64,000 bases of DNA from Gilliamella sp. WF3-4 (GCF_001690275.1 NZ_LZGW01000007.1:62001-126000), one strand, 5' to 3'; counted from the first letter of the stretch, positions 1 through 8,479 are shown. The notes: generated by a model from the sequence alone, not told the origin. Translations and numbers: made by a program.

Positions 1-120
1 TCATCCAAAACCTTAATTTATTGGCATTATTAATTTCAGTTAAAATTGCTCTTTAATATCAAGCATAATATCATAAATTAAGGTGAGTTTATGGAGTTAT
101 CTAATATAACGTTATCAATA

Positions 121-148
121 AAAAACCGTTCTTAAATAAACGGTTTTT
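121..148. terminator. Hairpin terminator downstream of fabB
   Basis: Ten-base arms AAAAACCGTT and AACGGTTTTT enclose an 8-nt loop, with a T run on either strand. The hairpin lies 28 bp past the fabB stop codon and can act in both directions. Bases 1-120 hold nothing I can name. Confidence 0.8.
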
Positions 149-175
149 TATTGATTGATACTAACTTAATGCTTA

Positions 176-1387
176 TTAAGCTTTGTATTTTTTCATTACA
201 ATTGAGGCATTAGTGCCGCCAAAACCAAAACTATTTGACATGACTGTTGTGAGTTCACGTTCAGTTGGTTCGGTAATAATATTCATACCAATGGCCGCTT
301 CATCAAGTTCATCAATGTTGATACTTGGAGTAATAAAGCCATGCTCTAACATTAATAATGAATAGATAAGCTCTTGTGCGCCAGTAGCACTTAATGAGTG
401 GCCTGTCATTGATTTGGTTGATGAAATCGCTGGAATGTTATCACCAAAAACTTGTTTGATTGCCCACAATTCTTTGACATCTCCAACTGGGGTTGATGTA
501 CCATGAGTATTGATATAATCAACAGGTACATCTAAGTCTTGAATAGCCAGTTGCATACAGCGCATTGCACCTTCGCCTGATGGTGCCACCATGTCATGAC
601 CATCTGATGTTGCACCATAGCCAACAAGTTCACCGTAAATATGAGCTCCACGCGCAAGAGCATGTTCTAGCTCTTCAACAACAACCATCCCCGCACCGCC
701 AGCAATAACAAAGCCATCACGGTTTTTATCGTAAGCACGTGATGCCTTTTCTGGATTGTCGTTATATTTGGTTGATAAAGCGCCCATAGCGTCAAATTCG
801 CAAGACATTTCCCAGCAAAGCTCTTCACCACCGCCAGCAAAAACAATATCCTGTTTGCCAAGTTGAATGAGTTCAGCTGCATGACCAATACAGTGAACCG
901 ATGTTGCACAAGCTGATGTCATTGAATAGCTAACACCTTTAATTTTAAATGGGGTTGCTAAACAAGCCGAAATTGCTGATGACATTGATTTGGTTACTGC
1001 ATAAGGACCAACTCCTCGTAATCCTTTTTCTTTCATGCCAGCAACGACATTGTATTGTGTCTTAGTTGAACCACCATAGCCCGCAATTAGACCAGTACGA
1101 GGGTTAGAAACTTGTTCAGGGGTTAATTTTGCATCTTCAATAGCTTGTTGCAAAGCAAGATAACCATAAATAGAAGCATCATTCATAAAACGAACAACTT
1201 TGCGATCAATCAATCCTGTAGTATCTAGTTTGACATTTCCGCATACATGGCTACGCATACCGCTATCTTTCATTTCTTGAGAAAAGGTAATACCGCTACG
1301 GCCAATTTTTAGTGATTCTAAAACTTCTTTAGTATTATTCCCAATACTTGAAAGAATTCCTAACCCTGTAATAACAACACGTTTCAT
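176..1387 (-). CDS. fabB: Beta-ketoacyl-ACP synthase I
   Basis: FabB condenses malonyl-ACP with acyl-ACP in cytosolic type II fatty acid synthesis and is needed to elongate unsaturated chains. The 403-residue length fits the family (E. coli about 406). The thiolase-fold catalytic triad is visible: the nucleophilic Cys near residue 160 in TSACATS, a His in [11 protein letters not shown], and Lys/His in STKSMTGHS. The glycine-rich [10 protein letters not shown] tail motif is also present. It is FabB rather than FabF because of the overall sequence (start [16 protein letters not shown]) and because of its control region. The promoter carries a FabR-like operator, as for E. coli fabB. The gene is monocistronic, with a hairpin terminator behind it. 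Confidence 0.96.
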   Translation of the reverse strand: MKRVVITGLGILSSIGNNTKEVLESLKIGRSGITFSQEMKDSGMRSHVCGNVKLDTTGLIDRKVVRFMNDASIYGYLALQQAIEDAKLTPEQVSNPRTGLIAGYGGSTKTQYNVVAGMKEKGLRGVGPYAVTKSMSSAISACLATPFKIKGVSYSMTSACATSVHCIGHAAELIQLGKQDIVFAGGGEELCWEMSCEFDAMGALSTKYNDNPEKASRAYDKNRDGFVIAGGAGMVVVEELEHALARGAHIYGELVGYGATSDGHDMVAPSGEGAMRCMQLAIQDLDVPVDYINTHGTSTPVGDVKELWAIKQVFGDNIPAISSTKSMTGHSLSATGAQELIYSLLMLEHGFITPSINIDELDEAAIGMNIITEPTERELTTVMSNSFGFGGTNASIVMKKYKA

Positions 1388-1438
1388 TTACTATTTAGCT
1401 CCTAAGTTATATCTGGCTTCATACAAAAAAGTGCGTTG

Positions 1439-1467
1439 ATTATAGCGTACAGTTGTAAGCTGAACAA
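1439..1467 (-). promoter_or_regulatory. fabB promoter (-35 TTGTTC, 17 nt, -10 TATAAT)
   Basis: Read on the minus strand, TTGTTC (1467-1462) is separated by exactly 17 nt from a perfect TATAAT (1444-1439). This predicts a start site near 1432 and a 5' UTR of about 45 nt before the fabB ATG. The spacer is filled by the FabR-like palindrome. Confidence 0.75.
1444..1461. promoter_or_regulatory. FabR-like operator in the fabB promoter
   Basis: AGCGTACA-GT-TGTAAGCT is an 18-bp inverted repeat with 7 of 8 arm bases symmetric. It resembles the AGCGTACA-type operators of E. coli fabA and fabB bound by FabR, which represses these genes in response to unsaturated acyl chains. Its position between -35 and -10 fits repression. 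A fabR gene is not in this window. Confidence 0.7.
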
Positions 1468-1632
1468 TACTTTGCCGTGTTTTTTATTTCTGTATCCTAA
1501 TATCGCCTTAATTATTTATATAGGTAAAGCAATTACAATAAATTTACTGCTTAAAAAAATGATTAAAATAGTGAGTGATGACGGTTTTTGTCAGCAATAT
1601 ATACTTGCAAAAACTACTATGGTTACGATATA

Positions 1633-1648
1633 CTGTATAAATAAACAG
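1633..1648. promoter_or_regulatory. LexA (SOS) box before the radical-SAM gene
   Basis: CTGT-ATAAATAA-ACAG is a perfect CTGT-N8-ACAG LexA box. It overlaps a -10 element (TATACT, 1629-1634) that has a -35 TTGCAA at 1605-1610 with an 18-nt spacer. The box ends 18 bp before the ATG at 1667. This predicts DNA-damage induction of the two genes downstream. Confidence 0.8.
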
Positions 1649-1666
1649 GTAAATATTAAGTTCAAT

Positions 1667-2932
1667 ATGACTGAAAAAATAATAACCAAACTGGAAATTT
1701 TAGCTGAATCGGCAAAATATGATATTTCTTGCTCGTCGAGTGGTGCATCAAGAAATAATAAAAATAAAGGCATAGGTAATGCATATAAATCTGGTATTTG
1801 CCATTCATTTACCGCTGATGGGCGATGTGTTTCTTTACTTAAAATTATGCTAACTAATTATTGCATGTTTGATTGCGCTTATTGCATTAACCGACAAAGT
1901 AACGATATTCCTAGAGCTGGTTTTACTCCGCGTGAATTGGCTAACCTCACCATTGAGTTTTATCGTCGTAATTATATTGAGGGTTTATTTATTAGTTCGG
2001 GCATAGTTAGAAGTCCCGATCATACCATGGAAAAAATGATTAGAGTGGTAAAAATTTTGCGCCATGAGCACGATTTTAATGGTTATATTCATATGAAGGC
2101 GATCCCTGGTGCAAGTAACGAGCTAATTAATCAAGCTGGCATATTAGTTGATAGGATGAGTGTTAATTTGGAAATTCCAACCGAAGAAAATCTTAAATTA
2201 TTAGCACCTGATAAAGATCACCAAAGCATCTATCAGCCTATGCGTCAAATTCATCAAAATCTATTAGAAAATATTGAAGATCGCAAAAAATTTCGTGCCA
2301 CACCCAAATTTGTGCCCGCCGGTCAAAGTACACAAGTTATTATTGGTGCGACAGATGAATCAGATAAACAGATATTACAATTAACGGCCAAACTTTACAA
2401 ACGACCCAGTATGAAGCGGGTTTACTATTCGGGATTTATTCCTGTAAATGGTTACGATAAACGTTTACCTGTAGTGCAAGAGGTGCCAAGAGTGCGTGAA
2501 AACCGTTTATATCAAGCGGACTGGTTACTGCGTTTTTATAATTTTAATGTTGATGAAATTGTTAACGATCAATACCCCGATCTTGATTTGACTGTCGATC
2601 CAAAGCTATCTTGGGCCATCCGCAACCCACAATGCTTTCCAGTTGATGTTAACCGTGATAGCTACCAAAAAATTTTGCGGGTGCCAGGTATTGGTGTTAA
2701 ATCGGCCAAGTTGATTGTGATGGCAAGGCGTCATCGAAAGCTTACTTTTGATGCGCTTAAGCGCATTGGCGTTGTTTTAAAGCGTGCGCAATTTTTTATT
2801 GTTTGTCATGAAATGAGGAAATTTAAGGTGCTTGATTCATCGGCCGAGTATATCCGACTCTCTTTGCAAGATCGCCCTTTGTTAGAGGCAAAGCAAGATA
2901 ATATTCCACATCAACTAGTCATGGGATGGTAG
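1667..2932 (+). CDS. Radical SAM protein of the DNA modification/repair type (TIGR03916-like)
   Basis: The 421-residue protein has a radical SAM cluster motif C66-MFD-C70-AY-C73 and a C-terminal helix-hairpin-helix around residues 338-380 (RVPGIGVKSAKLIVMARR). It matches the family annotated as putative DNA modification/repair radical SAM proteins, which occur next to a DUF4130 partner, sometimes fused to a uracil-DNA-glycosylase-like domain. The open frame runs upstream to a TTG at 1436, but that extension covers the fabB promoter and the SOS box. The ATG at 1667, just after the box, is the likely start. The product probably binds DNA and carries out a SAM-radical reaction. The substrate is unknown. 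Confidence 0.85.
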   Translation: MTEKIITKLEILAESAKYDISCSSSGASRNNKNKGIGNAYKSGICHSFTADGRCVSLLKIMLTNYCMFDCAYCINRQSNDIPRAGFTPRELANLTIEFYRRNYIEGLFISSGIVRSPDHTMEKMIRVVKILRHEHDFNGYIHMKAIPGASNELINQAGILVDRMSVNLEIPTEENLKLLAPDKDHQSIYQPMRQIHQNLLENIEDRKKFRATPKFVPAGQSTQVIIGATDESDKQILQLTAKLYKRPSMKRVYYSGFIPVNGYDKRLPVVQEVPRVRENRLYQADWLLRFYNFNVDEIVNDQYPDLDLTVDPKLSWAIRNPQCFPVDVNRDSYQKILRVPGIGVKSAKLIVMARRHRKLTFDALKRIGVVLKRAQFFIVCHEMRKFKVLDSSAEYIRLSLQDRPLLEAKQDNIPHQLVMGW

Positions 2933-2935
2933 AGC

Positions 2936-3745
2936 ATGTTAGCATTCTATTACGATAAAAGCTTTGAAGGATTATTATGTGCGGTATTTGAGGCTTTTAA
3001 GCTTAAAAAAATGCCTGAATGTTTGTTAGCTACAGAGCAGGTAGAGCCACTATTAGTATCTGACACACATCATGTCGAATTTGATAATGCCAAGTATGAG
3101 CGTGTTCGAAAGGCATTAATTAACAAACTTAGTAAAGTTGCTCTACGCCATTTAATGTATGTTTGGTTATCTGAACTGCCCGAAAGTGATTTAATCGTTT
3201 TTCGCTATATTTGCAAGGTATTTAAATCATCTCAATCAATCGAAACCGATTTTGCCGATCAAGGTGTGCTGGCGGTACATGATATCGCTAAAAAAGTTAG
3301 CCGAGAACGGCATCGTGTGATCCAATTTGTACGTTTTAGTGCTATAAATAATCCTGTTAAAGATGTGTTTAATGATAAAGAAGATAAAATCTATTTTTCA
3401 ATCATTGCTCCTATATATAACGTATTGCCGTTGGTACTAAAGTTTTTTAAAGATCGTTTTGCTGATCAAAAGTGGGCTATTTATGATGAAAAGCGCGAAT
3501 ATGGTTATATTTATAATTTACATAGCATTGAACCCGTTTCGCTGACTGATAAAGATGATTTGATTATTAACAGTCAAGTGAATAAAAATTATCTAGCTAG
3601 GGATGAAGCATTATTTCAAACCATGTGGTTACGTTATTGTAATGCGTTAACTATCAAGGAACGAATCAACCCCAAATTACAAAGGCAACAAATGCCAAGT
3701 CGATTTTGGCATTATTTGCCAGAAATGAAACTCATGTTTAAATAA
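2936..3745 (+). CDS. DUF4130 (TIGR03915-like) partner of the radical SAM protein
   Basis: The 269-residue protein shows the family's opening pattern (FYYDKSFEGLLCAVFEAF) and its closing pattern near the C terminus (QQMPSRFWHYLPEMK). It begins 3 nt after the radical-SAM stop codon with no clear Shine-Dalgarno sequence, which suggests translational coupling under the same SOS box. The family is described as a probable DNA-metabolism protein linked to the radical SAM partner. It lacks the fused glycosylase-like domain seen in some homologues, so only the DUF4130 part is present here. Biochemical activity is not established. Confidence 0.82.
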   Translation: MLAFYYDKSFEGLLCAVFEAFKLKKMPECLLATEQVEPLLVSDTHHVEFDNAKYERVRKALINKLSKVALRHLMYVWLSELPESDLIVFRYICKVFKSSQSIETDFADQGVLAVHDIAKKVSRERHRVIQFVRFSAINNPVKDVFNDKEDKIYFSIIAPIYNVLPLVLKFFKDRFADQKWAIYDEKREYGYIYNLHSIEPVSLTDKDDLIINSQVNKNYLARDEALFQTMWLRYCNALTIKERINPKLQRQQMPSRFWHYLPEMKLMFK

Positions 3746-3756
3746 ATCCTAAAACC

Positions 3757-3783
3757 AAAGGCCGCCAATAATTGACAGCCTTT
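3757..3783. terminator. Bidirectional hairpin between the DUF4130 gene and mlaA
   Basis: AAAGGC and GCCTTT arms enclose a nested CAAT/ATTG pair in the convergent gap between two genes. T and A runs are modest. Confidence 0.55.
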
Positions 3784-3801
3784 AGTATAATTTAATAAAA
3801 A

Positions 3802-4560
3802 TTATTGAGAATCAATATCGTTAATAAAATCATTAATAGATTCTTCGCGTTGTTGCTGTTTATTTTCGTCTACTTTACCACCAGAGGCTACAAAGTCATG
3901 ACGTTGAAAGTAAGCATTGCGCATAAAGTTATAAGGATCATCGCTATTTTTAATTAAATCTTCATATTCAATCGCAACTGCACGAGCTTCAATACCGTCA
4001 AATACACCACGTACTAACGCCCATTGCCAATCTAACCAAACAAGCGGAGGATAAAGAGTATCAACCACGCTACCACCTTCGTTTCTTAACGTTGCGGAAC
4101 CATAAAATGGTAATACAACATAAGGGCCATAAGGCACATCGTAATGACCTAAAACATCGCCAAAAGTTCGTTTTCCACCTTTTTGCAATTGTGGATCTGA
4201 CATACTTGCAACATCCACCAAACCAGCAAAACCGAAAACCGTATTTAAGAAAAAGCGTGCTAAATGTGTTCCCGCTTTGTGAACATCGCCTTGTAATAAG
4301 TTGTTTGCCATTGATGCAGGTTCGGAAAGATTAGATGAAAAGTTAACTACACCTGTACGAACAGGTGATGGAACGTAATCCTTCCAAGCAACTGCAGCTG
4401 GACGTAAGACATAAGGATCAAGCGCATAGTAGTTAACATTAAACATGGTTTTGTTAAAGCCAGATAATGGGTCACTATAGGAATTTGTTTCAGGTTGATA
4501 AGTGGCACAACTGGTAAGCGCCATCACAGAAAACATCATACCAACTATTCGTTTTTTCAT
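3802..4560 (-). CDS. mlaA: Outer-membrane lipoprotein MlaA (VacJ)
   Basis: MlaA is the outer-membrane component of the Mla retrograde phospholipid transport system that keeps lipid asymmetry. The 252-residue protein begins with a lipoprotein signal peptide ending in the lipobox LTSC (Cys18). It then shows the VacJ pattern: DPLSGFNKTMFNVNYYALDPYVLRPAA, the long amphipathic stretch ARFFLNTVFGFAGLVDVAS, and FGDVLGHYDVPYGPYVVLPFYG. The length is normal for the family. The mlaFEDCB genes are not in this window. The gene stands alone and converges on the DUF4130 gene. Confidence 0.95.
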   Translation of the reverse strand: MKKRIVGMMFSVMALTSCATYQPETNSYSDPLSGFNKTMFNVNYYALDPYVLRPAAVAWKDYVPSPVRTGVVNFSSNLSEPASMANNLLQGDVHKAGTHLARFFLNTVFGFAGLVDVASMSDPQLQKGGKRTFGDVLGHYDVPYGPYVVLPFYGSATLRNEGGSVVDTLYPPLVWLDWQWALVRGVFDGIEARAVAIEYEDLIKNSDDPYNFMRNAYFQRHDFVASGGKVDENKQQQREESINDFINDIDSQ

Positions 4561-4694
4561 AGTATCTTTAATTAAATTTAATGAGGTTAAATATAGTTCA
4601 ATTGTATCATGATTACTTAGAATAAAAAAAATAAAAAATTTTTCGTTATTTAAATGGCATTATCTTTGCAAATTTATTAGAATAAGCCTCCTAT

Positions 4695-4766
4695 GACCTC
4701 ATAGTTAAATGGATATAACGAGCCCCTCCTAAGGGCTAGTTGCAGGTTCGATTCCTGCTGGGGTCA
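4695..4766 (+). tRNA. tRNA-Arg(CCU)
   Basis: The cloverleaf reads GACCTCA/TGGGGTC (acceptor), an anticodon stem GCCC/GGGC with loop CTCCTAA (anticodon CCT), and a T loop GGTTCGATTCC. The sequence is close to E. coli argW. The discriminator A is followed by AAA, so CCA is not encoded, unlike the tRNA-Gly and tRNA-Leu genes in this window. argW is a well-known integration site for prophages and islands. Confidence 0.95.
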
Positions 4767-4895
4767 AAACCCGCCAAACAGACACAGCTTTACATTGATA
4801 TCCGCAATAAACTTTGATGCTCACTATAAATCAATTAAGTCAATTTTGTTGTACAGTAAAATTTACGCCTTATCAAATCATCTAAAGCTTTATAA

Positions 4896-4965
4896 CCCTT
4901 TTTTTGAGCTGTAAAATAAAACAAATAAAAACATTGTGTTAGTGATTTTCTGCAAAAAAGGGTTT
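4896..4965. repeat. Long-range inverted repeat in the presumed CRISPR leader
   Basis: AACCCTTTTTT (from 4894) and AAAAAAGGGTT (about 4953-4964) face each other across some 45 nt, between tRNA-Arg and the CRISPR repeats. The function is unknown. It could be a terminator for the tRNA transcript or part of an AT-rich leader. Confidence 0.4.
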
Positions 4966-5025
4966 TTGGAGACAAAAATCCTATTTGCCTTTTGGCAAAC
5001 AAAGTTTATAGTATGTTTGTTTCTA

Positions 5026-5173
5026 GTTTAACGCCGTGTAGGCGGTTTAGAAATGAACGAGTTTATAAAAATAAATATTCGTATGGTTTAACGCCGTGTA
5101 GGCAGTTTAGAAAATTGCGGTGGCTCGCACCTCCCAAAATTTATAGCTTAACGCCGTATAGGTGTTTATTTTA
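5026..5173 (+). CRISPR. Orphan type I-F CRISPR mini-array (3 repeats, 2 spacers)
   Basis: Three 28-bp repeats lie at 5026-5053, 5086-5113 and 5146-5173, separated by two spacers of exactly 32 bp (5054-5085, 5114-5145). The repeats start GTTTAACGCCGTGTAGGC and end GTTTAGAAA. This is the type I-F pattern (E. coli I-F repeats have a GCCGTATAGGC core and end TTAGAAA). Repeats 1 and 2 differ at one base. Repeat 3 is degenerate from its second base on (GCTTAACGCCGTATAGGT), as expected for the distal repeat, which places the leader on the left and crRNA on the plus strand. No cas gene is in the window. Any interference would need Cas proteins encoded elsewhere, otherwise the array is a relic. Confidence 0.85.
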
Positions 5174-5834
5174 TATAAAAATAATAGCTTAATGATTTAT
5201 TATTAAAAATTTAATAAAGCAGTAAGCTGATATTTTACAACACTCGAAGATAATTATTGCTATTTATTCAGCGTTGAATAGTGTTGGCGCTCTAGGTTTG
5301 TAATTAGCAAATTTTATACTCAAACGCGCATCCACCTAAAAGTTTTTACATTGTGATTTATCGAGTTTTGATAGCGTTACATTTTTAATTACAAAATAAC
5401 GCTAGCATTAATGTTGAAGATAAAGAAATAGTTAATATTACTCTAACAGTAGAGCTTTGTGCGTATTTTAATTATGTGGCAATGATCATTCTTTAGAATA
5501 GTTCGTTCATTTTACAATTTTGTCTTAGATTGATGTAGGTTTACCACGAGTTTCCCAATTAAAAATTGCTAACCAGATAGTATTTATTGTTTTTAGTGGT
5601 AATTAATTTATTGTCTAAATAAAAGCTTAACTTCTTGGATTGATTTTTGATTATTAGATGCCATATGTTTTTATTATTTGAACTGTTTGGTTGTTTTTTC
5701 GCGTTTTATTTGTCATTGTTGCGAGTGATTCGCATTTTTATACTAAAAATAACTTTTCTTTTCTTTAAAATACGTGTTGTTAATTTAATGCTATTACTTT
5801 TTTATTAATACTGTCATCTTTTTTAGGAAAAATA
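5174..5834. other. Intergenic region upstream of feoA
   Basis: There is no supported gene here. A candidate Fur-like site lies around 5719-5737 (GCGAGTGATTCGCATTTTT), about 100 bp before feoA; by eye it matches roughly 11 of 19 bases of the Fur consensus. The rest is AT-rich sequence without recognisable structure. Confidence 0.4.
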
Positions 5835-6077
5835 ATGTCATCTTTTACCCTTAACCAACTACCTTTAGGGCACGAGGCGGTTATTTCTAGATTATTGCCC
5901 GAATCGTTACCCTTTCGTCGAAAGTTACTTGCAATGGGTATTACACCGGGTTGTAAGGTTTTGGTTGTGCGTGTTGCGCCACTTGGTGATCCGATCGAGA
6001 TCAAAATGCGTGGTTTTTTGCTTTGTTTACGTCGTAATGAAGCGAAAGCTATTGAAGTAATGGAGGTCGCTGCGTGA
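5835..6077 (+). CDS. feoA: Ferrous iron transport protein A
   Basis: FeoA is a small cytosolic SH3-like protein that supports Fe(II) uptake by FeoB. The 80-residue sequence shows the family pattern: LPLGHEAVI at the start, FRRKLLAMGITPGCKVLVVRVAPLGDPIEIKMRGF in the core, and LRRNEAKAIEV at the end. A Shine-Dalgarno sequence (AGGAAA) precedes the ATG. Its stop codon overlaps the feoB start by four bases (GTGA), so the two are translationally coupled. Confidence 0.95.
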   Translation: MSSFTLNQLPLGHEAVISRLLPESLPFRRKLLAMGITPGCKVLVVRVAPLGDPIEIKMRGFLLCLRRNEAKAIEVMEVAA

Positions 6078-8350
6078 AGATAGCACTCATTGGTAATCCT
6101 AACTGCGGTAAGACTACGTTGTTCAACTTATTAACAGGCTCTAAACAGCGAGTAGGAAATTGGCCTGGCGTGACTGTGGAACGTAAAACGGGTATTTTTA
6201 CTTATCATCATAGGCAATATGAGATTATCGATTTGCCTGGCACATATTCGATAGAGCCTGATCCACTCAGTGTTTCGCAAGATGAACTTATTGCTCGTCA
6301 ATTTGTATTATCTGAAAGTGACAGTGTTATTATTAATATTATTGATGCAACAAATTTGCAACGTAGCCTTTATTTAACGTGTCAATTAATTGATTTACAA
6401 GTCCCTATAATTGTTGTGTTAAATATGATGGATGCTATTAAAGCTATTGGCGAACAGATTAATGTTGATATGTTGTCTACACTACTTGGTTGTCCTGTTG
6501 TTGCGATATCTTCTACAAAAAAACAAGGTTTATCGCACTTTTATCAACAAATTGAAACCATGTCGAAAAATCCACAAATTGCTCAGCCGTCGGTTGATCT
6601 ACTTGGTGAAGAGCAGCAAACTGTTATTAATCGTTATGTTTGCGATCTACCCGAAGATAGCATTATACGCCAATTTAATCGCTGGCAATTGATGGATGTA
6701 TTATTGGATGATTCGCGTTATAACTTGTCGCGATGTGAGAAAAAAATGTTAGTGGATTGTCGTTTAAAACTTGCACAATGGTGCGATAATGAAATTGATG
6801 TGGCACTGGCTAGCGCTCGTTATGATACGATTGATGCAATTTGTAAAAAGGTGATTGAGAAACCACGTGAGCTTAGTCATCGGTTTTCTGAAATACTTGA
6901 TAATATTACCTTAGGACGCATTACTGGCATTCCCTTCTTTTTGTTGGCTATGTATGCCATGTTTATGGTGGCGATTAATTTTGGGGCAGTATTTATTGAT
7001 TTTTTTGATGTACTGTGTGGTACTGTTTTTGTTGATGGCACAACTGAATTACTTCATGCTATAAATGCACCAAATTGGCTTATCGCGATTTTAGCTAATG
7101 GCATTGGTCGAGGTGTTCAAACTGTTTCGACGTTTATTCCTGTTATTGGTGCCATGTTTTTTTGTTTATCTTTTTTGGAGGATTCAGGCTATTTAGCCAG
7201 AGCAGCAATGGTCATTGACCGATTGATGCGATCTATTGGTTTACCAGGTAAGGCATTTGTGCCAATGCTAGTTGGTTTTGGTTGTGGGGTGCCAGCTATT
7301 ATGGGTACACGAACGCTAGAGAGCACTCGTGATCGTATTATGTCGATTTGTATGATCCCTTTTATGTCGTGTGGGGCAAGATTGCCTGTGTATGCGTTGT
7401 TTGCTGTGATATTTTTCCCTAAGAATGCTTCGATAGTGGTGTTTACTTTATATTTGATCGGCATTGCTGTGGCTATGCTAACAGGGTTTGTGCTTAAATT
7501 TACGCTATTAAAAGGTTCATTAACGCCGTTTATTATGGAAATGCCTGTCTATCGTATTCCGACTTTAAGTAGCTTATTTAGTTTGACGTGGCAACGGTTA
7601 AAGTCATTTATATTTAGAGCAGGTAAAGCTATTGTATTAATGGTAACGGTACTAAGCTTACTTAATTCGTGGGGAAGCAATGGATCGTTTAGGGCTGAAA
7701 GCTCACAAGACACTATGCTTTCAGTGATTAGCCAAGAGATCACTCCAGTATTTGCACCAATGGGCATTACCAACAATAATTGGCCTGCAACAGTGGGTAT
7801 TTTTACTGGTATTTTCGCTAAGGAATCGGTAATTGCAACATTAAATTCACTTTATTCTATGAATGATAATAACGAACAAGCTGAGCCATTCAGTTTGTCA
7901 CAAGGCGTTTTAAAAGCATTAGCTACCATTCCCCAAAATTTGCAGACCTTGTCTGATGCGGTCTTAGATCCATTAGGGCTCACTGCTGTTTCGCAAGATA
8001 TTGATTCGTTAAAAGTTGATTTAGAGGTAGATTCGGCGACGGTTTCACAAATTAAAATGGCTTTTGGTTCGCCTTCTGCCGCTATGAGCTATTTGATCTT
8101 TATTTTACTTTATACTCCTTGTGCCGCAGCGTTAGGGGCTGTATATCGTGAGGCTGGCTCAAAATGGATGATATTTGTGGCAATTTGGACTTTTACTATT
8201 GCGTGGCTAGCAGCAACAATTTATTACCAATGTACTTTGCTTGGACATTCGGCTGTAGCTACTTGGTGGCTCTTAGGATGCTGTATCTTTATTGTTGTGG
8301 CTTTGCTGTTTATGCGTTTTTTAGGTCGATATTCAACTTTAAATCAATAA
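6074..8350 (+). CDS. feoB: Ferrous iron transport protein B
   Basis: FeoB is the inner-membrane Fe(II) permease with an N-terminal G domain. The 758-residue protein shows G1 GNPNCGKTT (residues 7-15), G2 in GNWPGVTVE, G3 DLPGTYS, G4 NMMD and a G5 SSTKKQG. A helical GDI-like segment follows, then the membrane domain with gate motifs (GFGCGVPAIMGTRTL and MSCGARLPVY). It starts with GTG overlapping the feoA stop. Length is typical for gammaproteobacterial FeoB (about 770). It forms feoABC with its neighbours. A Fur-like site upstream of feoA suggests iron control, but the match is weak. Confidence 0.96.
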   Translation: MKIALIGNPNCGKTTLFNLLTGSKQRVGNWPGVTVERKTGIFTYHHRQYEIIDLPGTYSIEPDPLSVSQDELIARQFVLSESDSVIINIIDATNLQRSLYLTCQLIDLQVPIIVVLNMMDAIKAIGEQINVDMLSTLLGCPVVAISSTKKQGLSHFYQQIETMSKNPQIAQPSVDLLGEEQQTVINRYVCDLPEDSIIRQFNRWQLMDVLLDDSRYNLSRCEKKMLVDCRLKLAQWCDNEIDVALASARYDTIDAICKKVIEKPRELSHRFSEILDNITLGRITGIPFFLLAMYAMFMVAINFGAVFIDFFDVLCGTVFVDGTTELLHAINAPNWLIAILANGIGRGVQTVSTFIPVIGAMFFCLSFLEDSGYLARAAMVIDRLMRSIGLPGKAFVPMLVGFGCGVPAIMGTRTLESTRDRIMSICMIPFMSCGARLPVYALFAVIFFPKNASIVVFTLYLIGIAVAMLTGFVLKFTLLKGSLTPFIMEMPVYRIPTLSSLFSLTWQRLKSFIFRAGKAIVLMVTVLSLLNSWGSNGSFRAESSQDTMLSVISQEITPVFAPMGITNNNWPATVGIFTGIFAKESVIATLNSLYSMNDNNEQAEPFSLSQGVLKALATIPQNLQTLSDAVLDPLGLTAVSQDIDSLKVDLEVDSATVSQIKMAFGSPSAAMSYLIFILLYTPCAAALGAVYREAGSKWMIFVAIWTFTIAWLAATIYYQCTLLGHSAVATWWLLGCCIFIVVALLFMRFLGRYSTLNQ

Positions 8351-8442
8351 GTTGAACTCAGTTTATGAAATCGTTGAAAATTATTGTATTGTCATTAAAT
8401 AAATGGCGGGTTAATTTGTAAAAATAATAATAATAGAGGAGC

Positions 8443-8468
8443 GATTTGCAGGGCTCTCCCTGTAAATC
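8443..8468 (+). promoter_or_regulatory. Stable hairpin in the feoB-feoC gap
   Basis: GATTTGCAGGG-CTCT-CCCTGTAAATC forms an 11-bp stem (one G-T wobble) with a tetraloop. It lies 12 nt before the feoC start and has no T run after it, so it is not a standard terminator. It may block the feoC ribosome site, protect the upstream mRNA end, or be a processing site. Confidence 0.5.
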
Positions 8469-8479
8469 ATATTAATGTT

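Noticed and set aside
1436-1666. 77-residue N-terminal extension of the radical SAM protein
   Set aside because: It would be translated through the fabB promoter and the SOS box and resembles no part of the family. The ATG at 1667 is better.
5026-5173. Guide array of a CRISPR-associated (I-F3) transposon
   Set aside because: No tns genes, tniQ, cas genes or Tn7-like ends are in the window, and the 4.5S RNA gene (a known insertion site for such elements) has no transposon next to it.
4992-5192. 66-codon frame over the CRISPR repeats
   Set aside because: Its repeated SLTPCRRFR-type peptide is only the translation of the CRISPR repeats. There is no ribosome site, and the 28/32 spacing fits an array rather than a protein.
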